NCBI GenBank assembly: GCA_013316395.1
Contig: WSMU01000010.1
Span: 1 to 25,771 of the forward strand
DNA from: Alphaproteobacteria bacterium
GTDB lineage: Bacteria > Pseudomonadota > Alphaproteobacteria > Rs-D84
Reading direction: 5' to 3'
Length of the DNA: 25,771 nt
This document shows positions 1 to 8,925 of this stretch, in pieces. Positions within the stretch are counted from its first letter, which is position 1. Every line of letters begins with the position of its first letter. A program made the translations under genes and the position numbers. A model generated the notes under the pieces. It was given only the letters and a program-made list of their open reading frames with translations, was not told the DNA's origin and ran no database searches.

Positions 1-533
1 CCGCAGGTCGCACTGGTTTTGTCGGCCCCAGTACGTGGAACATTCGCGGTAATGTTGTTTCCGACAGAATTAACTTTAGTGTCGAGCGCTTGGATGTCTC
101 GTCTTATATAAATGTATCACGCGGCCAGGATGTGTTTATAAATCCCGATGATTTGGAATACAGCTCGCGCAGCGGGATAGAGGCGGACACCGTCATCGCA
201 TCAAATATAACAATGCGCGACCAGACGTCGGATGCGCTGTCGGGTGGGGGCAGTGGTGCCGTTATTTTAGATGTGCGTCCGGCGGGAACTTCATATCTTC
301 CCGATGCAATTGTAAATTCGGTAGATAACGGGGCCTTTGAAATTATTGCCGCCCCGGATGATGAAAGCGGCAAGACCGTTGACTGCAAGGCGGTTATCGC
401 CGAACTAGACGGTGTTTATAATCAGCGCAGCCTGTCGCAATACATAATATGCCAGTATGTTTTCTGGCAGCGCTTAGAACAAAGAATAGATATACTACAA
501 TGCCTTCAGGACGGTCGCGATGGCTGTATTTAA
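1..533 (+). CDS. 3' part of an unknown protein upstream of the prepilin genes (5' truncated by window edge)
   Basis: The reading frame is open from base 3 to the stop at 531-533, so the gene begins before the window; the first possible internal start (TTG at 90) has no reason to be the real one. About 176 residues are visible. They contain alternating polar and beta-prone stretches, a glycine-serine patch, and four cysteines near the C-terminus, two of them in the closing segments IICQYVF and ILQCLQDG. No family was recognised. The stop overlaps the next gene's ATG by 14 bases, which implies translational coupling with the prepilin-like gene. By position it could be another pilus-tip or surface component, but that is inference from context only. 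Confidence 0.7.
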   Translation, partial: AGRTGFVGPSTWNIRGNVVSDRINFSVERLDVSSYINVSRGQDVFINPDDLEYSSRSGIEADTVIASNITMRDQTSDALSGGGSGAVILDVRPAGTSYLPDAIVNSVDNGAFEIIAAPDDESGKTVDCKAVIAELDGVYNQRSLSQYIICQYVFWQRLEQRIDILQCLQDGRDGCI

Positions 534-1737
534 AACAAGAATTTTTTCAGACAATTCATCAGGTGCCGGTTTGACGGAGGCTCTGCTGGCGATGGCGATT
601 GTGGCGATTGCCGCACCGTTTGTCTATAATCAGGTAATAGCCGCCACACGTACGGCCGCCGATATTCGCATGGCAAATGAAATTATCGCGATGCGCGGCG
701 CTGTCTTAAATTTTGTTCGCATGCATGGTGATGCGTGGCCCGACGTTGCGCAGATACGCCTGTCACAAGAGGAATTGGCCGGCATTGGCGACGGCGTCGC
801 GGCGGCATTTATTGATAAGTATAGTGTTTCAGGTGCAACGGTTACCGATATTTATCTGGCGTTTGATTTGCATACATCCGCATTGCGTGCGGCATCTGTT
901 GCGCGACACATTGGAATCGATGCCGCCGTTGTGGGTGATGACGGAATTGCATACGGCGCATCATGGGCCGTTACCGCCCCGGATTTTGTGGCGGGCGACC
1001 TTATATATCGCGTAACTCGCGATATAGAGGGCCAAGATACCGCCAAATATCTGCATCGCGGTACATCGGGTGAGGACGGCTTGAACGTAATGGGGCGCGA
1101 TTTAAATATGGGCGGGCATAATGTATATGATATAGGGGCGGTATCTGCAAAATCCGCCAAGGTATCGGGTGCCACCGCCATGTTTGTCGAAGCACAGCAG
1201 ATAATGGCCGACGCCGCATACTTTTCATCCGGTGCTAATATTGACGGGGGGGCTGCATCATTGGGGGCGCTGCGTGTGACGGGTGATATTACAGGTTTTA
1301 GAAACATCTCTGCGGCGTCCCTTAACGGGTCTGGCTATACAACATCGGGGCGTGTTATTGCGGACCGTGCAACGGTGTCAGGGGCTGTAAATGTTGCGCG
1401 TGACCTGACGCTAAAGTCTGATACCAGCCGCACAATCAGCGGCTTTGACGGAATCACGGTCAGTTCGGTTGCGGCGCCGTTTATATCGGCGGATGAAATA
1501 GTTTTTTATGATAATTTTGGTCTGACCCTCTCTGGCGAGCTGTTGATGTCAACAACGGCGCCGCTGCGCATAGGGTCATGGACATTCCCGTCAACAACAC
1601 CGCCTAAATTTTCGCAGCTAAAACTGCAGCGTGCGGAATATCCCGCGGCGGTTAGAAAAAACGAGTTCGCACCGATAATTCGGCGCGGTTGGATGGATGG
1701 ATATGCAAAGAATGAAATCACGCCAAACAATTTTTAA
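520..1737 (+). CDS. type IV prepilin-like protein, PilV-type minor pilin/tip protein candidate
   Basis: A 405-residue protein with a class III (prepilin) signal: a short positively charged leader, then SSG|AGLTE with Gly15 before the predicted prepilin peptidase cut and Glu20 at mature position +5, followed by a hydrophobic helix to about residue 42. Residues 43-160 resemble a pilin globular part. Around 195-213 lies LNMGGHNVYDIGAVSAKSA, recalling the segment of plasmid PilV proteins that leads into the beta-rich C-terminal part. The rest is rich in Ser, Thr, Ala and Gly with a repetitive, beta-solenoid-like look. It is a paralog of the next gene: both carry an 'AYGA...KYL.R...L.GGH' series in the same order. 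It overlaps its neighbours at both ends, so an operon is likely. The prepilin call is firm; the PilV-like tip role is inferred. Confidence 0.72.
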   Translation: MAVFKTRIFSDNSSGAGLTEALLAMAIVAIAAPFVYNQVIAATRTAADIRMANEIIAMRGAVLNFVRMHGDAWPDVAQIRLSQEELAGIGDGVAAAFIDKYSVSGATVTDIYLAFDLHTSALRAASVARHIGIDAAVVGDDGIAYGASWAVTAPDFVAGDLIYRVTRDIEGQDTAKYLHRGTSGEDGLNVMGRDLNMGGHNVYDIGAVSAKSAKVSGATAMFVEAQQIMADAAYFSSGANIDGGAASLGALRVTGDITGFRNISAASLNGSGYTTSGRVIADRATVSGAVNVARDLTLKSDTSRTISGFDGITVSSVAAPFISADEIVFYDNFGLTLSGELLMSTTAPLRIGSWTFPSTTPPKFSQLKLQRAEYPAAVRKNEFAPIIRRGWMDGYAKNEITPNNF

Positions 1738-3022
1738 CACTTCGGCCGAAAGTGGCGGAACATTGGTTGAACTGATGCTAAGCGTTGCATTGGCGATGAT
1801 TGTCATACCTTTTATATTCAGATATCACCAGCGTGCGGTTCGTCGTGCGGAAAACATTGCCATTACCCGCCAGATGGCCGGGGTTCAGTCTGCGCTGGAA
1901 CGATATATCGCCGAACATCGCGATGAACTGCTGGCGCCTGTTGGAAAAAATATAACCCGGGTGTCTTTGGCCCAGTTGGTCCCATACGGTGTCGCCGAAG
2001 ATTTGGTTCAGGCCCGTGGCGAAGAATACCAGTTGCGTGTGTTAAAGTCATCCGATGCCAATCGTCGTGCCACACTGCAAGGCATAATAGTTTTGACGGA
2101 TAAAGATATCAGCCCCCTGCGCACGCGTGAGATTGTAAATATCGCTGGCGACCGTGTTGGATTTATGGACAACGGCCGTGCATACGGTGCCTTTGGGGCG
2201 TGGCGTACGGCCGCGGTTGATTTGGGCGTATCAGGTGACGGCGGAATTGTGGAAACAACGGCACCATTGCGCGATAATGCTAAATATCTGTGGCGTGTGC
2301 CTTCGAATGATGCCGCGGATGCGACGATGCTATCCGCGCTCAGCCTGGGGGGGCATGACATAGTGTCCGCATCTTTTTTCAACAGCCGTTCGGCTCGTTT
2401 TGATGAAATGCTATCGGTGGGTAAAATCGCCGCGGATGATGTTATATTTCAAAACAGAACATCTATTGATAAAAATCTGGCGGCGGCATCATCGACTGTA
2501 TCGGGGGCGCTGTCGTCCGATGCAAAAAATATGGAAGTGGCAGGCAGATTTTCCCTGTCCGATACCGCAAAGTTTTCAAACATGGTTGTCGGCGATTTTT
2601 ATGTTACAAATATGACTCTGGCCGGGCTAAGTGTTACGGATACAGAAAAAGTATCTACGTTAAAAATAAACCAGGCACTGGACATGACGTCGGGTCGTAT
2701 TGATGCGATGTTTGTAACGGTCGGATTTGCCGGTTCCATAACGCCGCGTCTGGTTGTGCGCGACCGTATCGAGGATTCTGTCAATCCGGCCTATTACTGG
2801 GATGCGGCGGCATCGGTTGCAAACTTTAACGATGTGTCATTTGCGGAACTGGCGCGTATGGCGCCGCTGGCATTTGCGCGCGAGGGCAAAGGCACAACCA
2901 CCGCCCAGATTTTTGGTGCGGTTTCGGCAAATAAAAACGCAACAGCATCGGATTATATGAATGCGATAAAAGAAATTCAGGAAAAAGTTCGTGCGAAATA
3001 TCGCGGGTTGAATTTACAATGA
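1697..3022 (+). CDS. second type IV prepilin-like protein, paralog of the preceding gene
   Basis: A 441-residue protein with a prepilin signal ESG|GTLVELMLSVA: Gly20 precedes the predicted cleavage and Glu25 is mature +5, followed by a hydrophobic helix to about residue 41. Residues 45-80 form a charged helix typical of pilins. LSLGGHDIVSASFFNS (215-230) matches the GGH segment of the upstream paralog, and the C-terminal half is again Ser/Thr/Ala-rich and beta-prone. The frame starts inside the previous gene. ATG codons at 1697, 1703 and 1712 are all possible, and the GGATGG-rich stretch just upstream is the only ribosome-site-like sequence, so the start is uncertain by a few codons. It lacks cysteine, unlike most secreted proteins in the window. 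No pilus assembly ATPase or prepilin peptidase lies in the window. Confidence 0.7.
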   Translation: MDMQRMKSRQTIFNTSAESGGTLVELMLSVALAMIVIPFIFRYHQRAVRRAENIAITRQMAGVQSALERYIAEHRDELLAPVGKNITRVSLAQLVPYGVAEDLVQARGEEYQLRVLKSSDANRRATLQGIIVLTDKDISPLRTREIVNIAGDRVGFMDNGRAYGAFGAWRTAAVDLGVSGDGGIVETTAPLRDNAKYLWRVPSNDAADATMLSALSLGGHDIVSASFFNSRSARFDEMLSVGKIAADDVIFQNRTSIDKNLAAASSTVSGALSSDAKNMEVAGRFSLSDTAKFSNMVVGDFYVTNMTLAGLSVTDTEKVSTLKINQALDMTSGRIDAMFVTVGFAGSITPRLVVRDRIEDSVNPAYYWDAAASVANFNDVSFAELARMAPLAFAREGKGTTTAQIFGAVSANKNATASDYMNAIKEIQEKVRAKYRGLNLQ

Positions 3023-3035
3023 TTTGTGGTATAAG
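3008..3035 (+). promoter_or_regulatory. possible promoter for the zinc-ribbon gene
   Basis: TTGAAT and TATAAG are separated by 16 bases. The predicted transcript start falls about two bases before the ATG at 3044, and no Shine-Dalgarno sequence is visible there, so any transcript from here would be leaderless. It overlaps the end of the preceding gene. Confidence 0.35.
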
Positions 3036-3043
3036 ATAAAACT

Positions 3044-3556
3044 ATGAAAGCAACATGTGATTTTTGTAAGACGGAATACAGCTTGGAATCGGGTGTTCGC
3101 GGCCGCGTTCAGTGTGCGGTATGCGGACATGAATGGGTAATATCACCGGCATCGCGCCGCGGTGCGTGGTTGACGTTTATTGCGGCGGCGACGGCGGCGC
3201 TGGCGGCGATTGTCTTTTCTATTGCCGTTATAACCCGGCATCAGGCACGTGCGGCCGCGGATGCGCGTCCGTTGGTTGCGACGATAACTAATATTCGTTC
3301 TGTTATTGATGCATCCGGTGTGTCGCATTTTGTGGTATCGGGTCGTGTTACCAACCAATCGGCAGAGATATATGGCGTGCCGGATTTGATAATAGTTTCA
3401 CGCGATGACACCGGGGCGGAGATTACGCGTCAAAAGTTTATGCCGTCGGCAACATTGCTGGATTCGGGGGCATCTGTTGATTTTTCGCACACTCTCTCCG
3501 CCCCCAGCGACGGTGTAAAGAAAATAACGGTAGAGCTAAAAGACCAAGCGGAGTAA
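3044..3556 (+). CDS. zinc-ribbon (MJ0042-type) membrane protein with DUF3426-like C-terminal part
   Basis: A 170-residue protein. Residues 1-31 form a small zinc finger with CDFC (Cys5, Cys8) and CAVC (Cys24, Cys27), the arrangement of the MJ0042-family finger common at the N-terminus of proteobacterial proteins. A single membrane segment follows at about 42-64 (alanine/isoleucine rich). The remaining part, including VSGRVTNQSAEIYGVPDL, has the pattern of the DUF3426 domain: 'G.v.N.s....vP.l.v...D..G'. The finger would face the cytoplasm and the C-terminal part the periplasm. It sits between the prepilin pair and a secreted protein with a three-base gap downstream. Function is unknown; the family call rests on motif recognition. 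Confidence 0.75.
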   Translation: MKATCDFCKTEYSLESGVRGRVQCAVCGHEWVISPASRRGAWLTFIAAATAALAAIVFSIAVITRHQARAAADARPLVATITNIRSVIDASGVSHFVVSGRVTNQSAEIYGVPDLIIVSRDDTGAEITRQKFMPSATLLDSGASVDFSHTLSAPSDGVKKITVELKDQAE

Positions 3557-3559
3557 TGA

Positions 3560-4036
3560 ATGATGAAACAGATTTCTGCATTGTTTTTAGGCCTTATGTT
3601 TATCGCATCCGGTGCCGTGGCGGCAACCACACCGTCAAAGCCCGCCCCCCGCGTCAGCATCTTTTCCACCAGCACCGACTGGGAGGCTGTAACCGGCCTT
3701 ATGCTGCATGAATATCATGGTGTGTTTGAATATAAAAATAACGACAGGTTAATCGGCCGTGGATTGGTTTTATATTATCTTGACGGATTTCCATGCTATG
3801 GCCTGGGCGAGGGGGTACGTGTCTGGCTGGGGCCGCGTGGTGACCACGACGGTGACTTGCGTATTGCATGTGTTCATGCCCCGACCGAGATAAAGTTTGC
3901 ATGGCGCAATGCCACCCGTGATGCAGACCAGGCCGTGACAGAGGGGATTTTAACGTGTCCGGTTAAAGGTGACCGGGAATTAACTATTGATTTGTCGCAA
4001 TGTACGCGCGGCGCTGACTGGGAAAGTTACAAATAA
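3560..4036 (+). CDS. small secreted protein of unknown function
   Basis: A 158-residue protein with a clear signal peptide: MMKQ then a hydrophobic stretch ending in SGAVA at residue 21. The mature part has four cysteines, including FPCYGLGEG and LTCPVKGD, which suggests two periplasmic disulfides. No domain was recognised. GGAG lies eight bases before the ATG, and the stop shares one base with the start of the RluD-family gene (TAATG), indicating translational coupling. Confidence 0.75.
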   Translation: MMKQISALFLGLMFIASGAVAATTPSKPAPRVSIFSTSTDWEAVTGLMLHEYHGVFEYKNNDRLIGRGLVLYYLDGFPCYGLGEGVRVWLGPRGDHDGDLRIACVHAPTEIKFAWRNATRDADQAVTEGILTCPVKGDRELTIDLSQCTRGADWESYK

Positions 4037-4998
4037 TGACAGAAATACGTGAATTCAAAGTAGAAGAGGGTGCGGCGGATGTTCGCCTTGATAAGTTTCT
4101 TGCCACCCAAATGCCACAGTTTTCAAGAAGTGAAATCCAGCGCTTTGGTGTTTTGCGCGCGGGTCGTGCGGTAAAGTTTTCCGAACGTGTTCGCACCGGT
4201 GATGTTTTTAGCGTGACAATACCCGATGCCGTCCAAACCGATGTGGCGGCGGATAATGTGTCATCTGATTTTGATTTGGATATCTTGTTCGAAGATGACG
4301 ATATAATCGTCGTAAACAAGCCGCGCGGTGTTGTAATGTATCCGTCGGCGGGAAACAAAACCAGAACACTGGTTCAAAATATTTTATCATATACGCATCT
4401 GTCGGCCTTGGGCGGGCTAACGCGCCCCGGTGTTGTTCATCGTTTGGATAAGGATACCAGTGGCGTAATGGTTTTTGCAAAATCAGATGCGGCTTTTCGC
4501 GGCCTGGTCAAGATTTTCTCTGCCCATGATTTAACGCGCAAATATGTGGCGTTTGTTTGGGGTGTGCCAAACTGGACCGGGGCGGACATAACTGGCAATA
4601 TTGCGCGTTCTTCCCGAAATCGGCAAAAGATGAGCATGGTAAAGACCGGTGGTCGTCCGGCGCATACGGTTGTAAATGTTATGGATGTTTGGCCGCGTGT
4701 TGGTGTGTCGGCATTGCGCTGTACGTTGATGACGGGGCGCACGCATCAGATACGTGTTCATCTGTCTGCCCATGGTTTCCCTGTATTGTGTGACCCGGTG
4801 TATGGTCGTGGTGCCGCGCGCCTGGGGTCGGTTAAGAATCCGGATTTGCTAGATTTTATAAAAACGCACGATGGCCAGATGCTGCACGCCGAAGTTTTAG
4901 AGTTTATTCATCCCATAACCGGTGCCCCGATGCATTTTCGTGCACCGTTGCCGGATGACATGGCGACCCTTCGCTGTATCTTAGAAGAAACTGAATAA
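4036..4998 (+). CDS. RluA/RluD-family 23S rRNA pseudouridine synthase
   Basis: A 320-residue protein, the usual length for the RluD group. Residues 15-60 form an S4-type RNA-binding domain (VRLDKFLA start). The catalytic domain follows: VVNKPRGVVMYPS at about 92-104, then VHRLDKDTSG with HRLD at 135-138, where Asp138 is the predicted catalytic aspartate. GRTHQIRVHLSAHGFPVLCD downstream is another family hallmark. Members convert specific uridines of 23S rRNA to pseudouridine; RluD modifies helix 69 (U1911, U1915 and U1917). The S4 domain plus length favours RluD over RluA, but RluC is also possible, so no symbol is given. It is the last gene of the left-hand run. Confidence 0.93.
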   Translation: MTEIREFKVEEGAADVRLDKFLATQMPQFSRSEIQRFGVLRAGRAVKFSERVRTGDVFSVTIPDAVQTDVAADNVSSDFDLDILFEDDDIIVVNKPRGVVMYPSAGNKTRTLVQNILSYTHLSALGGLTRPGVVHRLDKDTSGVMVFAKSDAAFRGLVKIFSAHDLTRKYVAFVWGVPNWTGADITGNIARSSRNRQKMSMVKTGGRPAHTVVNVMDVWPRVGVSALRCTLMTGRTHQIRVHLSAHGFPVLCDPVYGRGAARLGSVKNPDLLDFIKTHDGQMLHAEVLEFIHPITGAPMHFRAPLPDDMATLRCILEETE

Positions 4999-5026
4999 AA
5001 CCGTGCCGCTCATTGCAATATTTTAT

Positions 5027-5054
5027 TTGTCTGAAATTCATTTTATGATATAAT
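5027..5054 (+). promoter_or_regulatory. promoter of the large cysteine-rich protein gene
   Basis: TTGTCT and a consensus TATAAT are 16 bases apart. An SD-like GGAGCGAG stands just before the ATG at 5081. The 82-base gap contains nothing else obvious. Confidence 0.6.
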
Positions 5055-5080
5055 AAAATATAAAATATGGAGCGAGCAGA

Positions 5081-8000
5081 ATGAGTCTCTTTACAAAAAC
5101 TATTAGTTTTCTGGCTGTTATGGCAGTTTTTCCGGCATCGTATGCTTTGACGGCGCGGCCCAGTGTTATTGGCACTGCATCATCGCGCATGCCTACAATG
5201 ACGGCTGTGATTACCAATGGCGGCAATTCCATTAGCGGTTCAACAACAACATCTAGCTTGTTGGCCAATGCGGAATGCATTGATGCGTACACCGCATGTA
5301 TGAAGGGTGGCGATGCCTGTGGCAGCGATTTTGAAGAATGCACGACCAAGGTTCTGTTCCATGGCAAAATGCCCCAGTGTTTATCCACACTGGCGCAGTG
5401 CAGCACGGCCGGTGTAACCAGCCTGTTTGGTACGGGGACTGTATCGGCGCTGTCTGCGGTTGCGACAAAAAACAGTTATGGTGAGGTAACAGACTACACA
5501 TATCCCACCGATGGCAGTGTTTTGGGCCAGATGATTACCGGTGCGGCGATTTCGAACAAGTACGACACATCCACATGCGTTCGTCGCTATACATCCTGCC
5601 TAAAGAAAGACAGTGTCTGCGGAAATGATTTTGAGCTCTGCACAACCGACAAAGAATTTAGAAAACAGCGCGTGTTCTGCGATTCTACCCTGGCCCGCTG
5701 CCAGTCAGAGGGTTTGATTGAACTGTTCGGCAGTGCCAGCACATCCGGCACACCGTCTGCGACATCGCGTATTGGCGAAATGATTGCAGAGGGTGCGGCC
5801 CTGGCGGCGGTTAACGCTGTATCAACCTGTTACAAGGTTGTGGACCAGTGTATCCTTAACGCCTGTGCGGCAAATCCGTACAAGTGCTTTGAAAACAGCA
5901 CAAATGAAACAGTTAATTTGGTTGAGGCGATAAATACCGGCATTGCAACGGCTGAAAACACGGCCGCGTCAACAATCGCCGCCATCGCCAGCGAAATGGA
6001 CATTGTAACAAAGTCCAATGTTGCGTCTTATATTAAAAATAGCTGCTTGGATACAATCGGTTCAAACAAATATTGCTATGCGACATTTATTGGCAACGGC
6101 CAAATGCCGACCTCGTCTCAGTTAAAGGATGAAGATAACCAGGAAGAAATCTATGACGAAGCCTACAGCGCCCGTATGAGCAGCGCCATGAAGGCCAAGA
6201 TTGCAGACCTGGTTGATAAGTTTGATACCAAGGCAAAGCAAAAGTGCACGGAAACAATCAAGACATGCGTAATGCGCGTATGTGGTTCGGGTTCTGGTGC
6301 GGCCTGCTACAGCCAGGTATTCGGCAATCGTGACAAGTCTATTAACAACAGTGCGACCTATCCGGAGCTTCAGACCGGTTGCGCCGCGGTTGTAAATACG
6401 GATGCATATTGTAAATATGCGGCGGCAAATCCGAACTCGACCGGTGGTTATACATATTCATATATAAATAATGATGCGTTTACCATTTTGTTCCCGGAAT
6501 ACGAAGAAGGCGGTAACGACCCCATTGGCGTAGTATCCAGCCTGAACGCTGCGCTGGCTAATAACTATAGCGATGCTGCAATCGCCACGATGAAACGTCA
6601 GTGCCAGGCGGTCGCAACCAGTTGCGTAAAATCCATGTGTGGTGCCGATTACCAGAATTGCTATCGCAACCGTACGGATGTTTACTCATCCCTGACCCAG
6701 ACTGGTGACTCTTCGTTCGATAAGTCTATGAACAAAGTTGGCGGTGTTTTGGATTACACGATTGTATTGGGGCTGTGCCTGGATACAGTCAAGGGCGCAT
6801 CTGTATGTGAGGAACATCTGGCGATAGAGCGCAACAAGCTGAAGCTGGCTAATAATTCCAAGGCATCCAGCTGGGGCTCGGCGGGTAACGTACGCGAGGG
6901 CTGGATTGATGCCGGCGCGGCGACCGCTGTCACCGCCAGCACAGAGCAGGTCGCTGCAACCGACGAAAACGGCAATGCACTGTGCACGTCAAAGGGTGGC
7001 ACAGACCAGGGTGTCTGCTACAGCGTTGATGCCGCGGGCAATATTTACGACCAGCCTGTATATATCTCTTACACCACGTATGTGGAATCACAGGCCGCAT
7101 CAACATTGTTCAAGGACCTGATTTACGACCTTGAAAAAGAAGCGCAGGCGAAGTATAACGCAAAGCTAACGAAACAGCAGAACATGTGTATGTCGTCCAA
7201 CCAGGGTGGTATCATGGGCAATCGTGACATGGGCAGCACATTCCTGTGGGTAAAGCTGAAATCGAACACAGTGCCAAAGGCGTATCCGGTATCGGGCCTA
7301 AAGCCGTCACAGTTCGCCGCCAGCAATGACCTGTATGGTTCTTTCTGCCGCGTTCGCGTAACACTGCAGTCTGATGATAAAAAGATTCAGGACGTAATCG
7401 CCAAGGGTACAGATTGGGCCACGGCTTACTTTGCGGCAGGTGATACATTCACATGCGGTTCCTGGATTCCGGGCAAGGCCCTGGAGCAGCTGGCTGATGC
7501 GGTTGCAAAGGATGCACGCGCCGATGCCTCTGTTGGTGACACCCGCATGAGAAATTGGATGGCTGTACTGGGCACCGTTGGTGGCGGTGGTCTGGGTGCG
7601 GTTGCCGGTAACAAGATTGCAGACAGCAGCTTCCTGGGCGGCTTGACCGGTGGTGCAACTAAGTCCAGCCAGGAATATGCAGAATCTTGCTATAACTATG
7701 GAACGAAATATTTCCAGTTATCTGACCAGGAATCAAAATCAAGTGCTCTAACAAAGATGATTTCATCTGCACGCAAAATAAATACAAACAAAAAGGTGGA
7801 TGGTGCTGACAAAGAAGCTCTAAATGAAGCGATAGAGAATTTGTTAACCGCTATGCGTACAAACGGTGGCTATACTACAGGTACCACAACCGGTACATCC
7901 GTAGCATGTAAGTTTGCTAAAGGGTCCAAAGAGGCTGTAAGAGATACGGTTGGAAATTCCCCGTTTTCTATCAAAAGTGTGAAATATACTTGTCCGCCAG

Positions 8001-8557
8001 ATGGTAACTCTACATTGACAAATAGACCATGTCCCCCAAATAAACAAAACATAGAAATTACAGGTACTGCATCAGTTGATGTGTCAATGACCCATACAGA
8101 GATTACGGAAGTTACTGTTATATATTGCCCTAAAAATAGTGGTATAACCAAAGCAGATATTAACAGTTACTCCTATAATGGTATAGGAACCGATGGGGCA
8201 ACTGTAAATATCGCTATGGGCCAAGCACAGACAGCAACAGCAAATGCGTCCAATAATTCCAATATTTCCGCAGCTGTAACAGCGTTGCAGACGGAATGTG
8301 GAAACTGGGATGATAAGGGTGCATCTGCCCAAAAGACCAAGTCCATATCCACCGTGATTGGTACGGGTGTTGGCGCGATTGCGGGTGGTGTGCTGGCGTA
8401 CCAGGCAACCAAGAGCGTCCAGGAAAGCAAGCTGGATAAGGTTGAGCAGGCCGCATACGACGAATGGATGAACGAGGTTGGTAATCACATCCGTTGCTTT
8501 GTCGGTGGCGACGAGGTCGGCCAGTACGGTGATATCATCTCTACATCGATGGAGTAA
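5081..8557 (+). CDS. large secreted cysteine-rich repeat protein of unknown function
   Basis: A 1158-residue protein. A signal peptide ends near PASYA (residue 22). Five six-cysteine modules follow. Modules 1 and 2 have identical spacing exactly 100 residues apart: Cys 66, 73, 80, 87, 100, 107 and Cys 166, 173, 180, 187, 200, 207. They share CG(S/N)DFE.CTT and (S/T)LFG or ELFG endings. Modules 3-5 use C-x6-C-x4-C-x6/7-C followed by C-x9-C: Cys 250, 257, 262, 269, 322, 332; then 389, 396, 401, 409, 434, 444; then 508, 515, 520, 527, 566, 576. Glycine-zipper hydrophobic segments occur near 829-847 and 1091-1107. Bases from about 7690 to 8290 are much more AT-rich than the flanks. It has its own promoter and terminators. 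Disulfide-stapled helical pairs in the periplasm or on the surface are inferred. No known family was recognised. Confidence 0.85.
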   Translation: MSLFTKTISFLAVMAVFPASYALTARPSVIGTASSRMPTMTAVITNGGNSISGSTTTSSLLANAECIDAYTACMKGGDACGSDFEECTTKVLFHGKMPQCLSTLAQCSTAGVTSLFGTGTVSALSAVATKNSYGEVTDYTYPTDGSVLGQMITGAAISNKYDTSTCVRRYTSCLKKDSVCGNDFELCTTDKEFRKQRVFCDSTLARCQSEGLIELFGSASTSGTPSATSRIGEMIAEGAALAAVNAVSTCYKVVDQCILNACAANPYKCFENSTNETVNLVEAINTGIATAENTAASTIAAIASEMDIVTKSNVASYIKNSCLDTIGSNKYCYATFIGNGQMPTSSQLKDEDNQEEIYDEAYSARMSSAMKAKIADLVDKFDTKAKQKCTETIKTCVMRVCGSGSGAACYSQVFGNRDKSINNSATYPELQTGCAAVVNTDAYCKYAAANPNSTGGYTYSYINNDAFTILFPEYEEGGNDPIGVVSSLNAALANNYSDAAIATMKRQCQAVATSCVKSMCGADYQNCYRNRTDVYSSLTQTGDSSFDKSMNKVGGVLDYTIVLGLCLDTVKGASVCEEHLAIERNKLKLANNSKASSWGSAGNVREGWIDAGAATAVTASTEQVAATDENGNALCTSKGGTDQGVCYSVDAAGNIYDQPVYISYTTYVESQAASTLFKDLIYDLEKEAQAKYNAKLTKQQNMCMSSNQGGIMGNRDMGSTFLWVKLKSNTVPKAYPVSGLKPSQFAASNDLYGSFCRVRVTLQSDDKKIQDVIAKGTDWATAYFAAGDTFTCGSWIPGKALEQLADAVAKDARADASVGDTRMRNWMAVLGTVGGGGLGAVAGNKIADSSFLGGLTGGATKSSQEYAESCYNYGTKYFQLSDQESKSSALTKMISSARKINTNKKVDGADKEALNEAIENLLTAMRTNGGYTTGTTTGTSVACKFAKGSKEAVRDTVGNSPFSIKSVKYTCPPDGNSTLTNRPCPPNKQNIEITGTASVDVSMTHTEITEVTVIYCPKNSGITKADINSYSYNGIGTDGATVNIAMGQAQTATANASNNSNISAAVTALQTECGNWDDKGASAQKTKSISTVIGTGVGAIAGGVLAYQATKSVQESKLDKVEQAAYDEWMNEVGNHIRCFVGGDEVGQYGDIISTSME

Positions 8558-8563
8558 TACACA

Positions 8564-8590
8564 AAATCCCGGCAATGCCGGGATTTTTTT
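8564..8590 (+). terminator. intrinsic terminator after the cysteine-rich gene
   Basis: A stem AAATCCCGGC / GCCGGGATTT around an AAT loop is followed by a T-run, beginning seven bases after the stop at 8557. Confidence 0.9.
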
Positions 8591-8592
8591 AT

Positions 8593-8622
8593 GCCGCGCA
8601 ATATTCGCGCGGCTTTTTTTTT
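8593..8622 (+). terminator. second, tandem intrinsic terminator
   Basis: A GCCGCGC... GCGCGGC hairpin is followed by a run of nine T. It stands directly behind the first terminator, so read-through towards the convergent rlmN operon is blocked twice. Confidence 0.8.
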
Positions 8623-8629
8623 AACATAT

Positions 8630-8923
8630 TTATCGTGTCACAGTGCGCAGTGCCTGTAATGCGGCAGCGGTATATTTTACGCGTTTTTGTGCGTCATAAT
8701 ATGCTCCGTATGCTTCAATAAAGGCATTCGCGGTTATACGTGGACCATGGGGCCATATCGCATAACCCGTGGCCAGGTCTGTTAGCAAATGCATGCCTGT
8801 TATAGGGCGCCATTCCAATGGCAGGTTAAGCATGTCTTTGTATCCATGGGCCAATGCTGTTTTACGGCATTCTTTGATAAGCTCTTCAAGTTGCTGATTT
8901 GTTGTTATCTTTGCTGTTTTCAT
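8630..8923 (-). CDS. small protein of unknown function at the end of the rlmN operon
   Basis: A 97-residue protein starting two bases after the rlmN stop (TAAAAATG), with AAGAAG as a weak ribosome site inside the end of rlmN, so it is probably translated by coupling. The N-terminal third is helical and charged; the middle has WRPITGMHLLTDLATGYAIW and the end is basic. No signal peptide or membrane segment is visible and no family was recognised. Its frame, coupling and neighbours support a real gene. Confidence 0.65.
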   Translation of the reverse strand: MKTAKITTNQQLEELIKECRKTALAHGYKDMLNLPLEWRPITGMHLLTDLATGYAIWPHGPRITANAFIEAYGAYYDAQKRVKYTAAALQALRTVTR

Positions 8924-8925
8924 TT

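Noticed and set aside
520..3022. Shufflon or invertible segments in the PilV-like genes
   Set aside because: No repeated short recombination sites, partial alternative C-termini or recombinase gene were seen.
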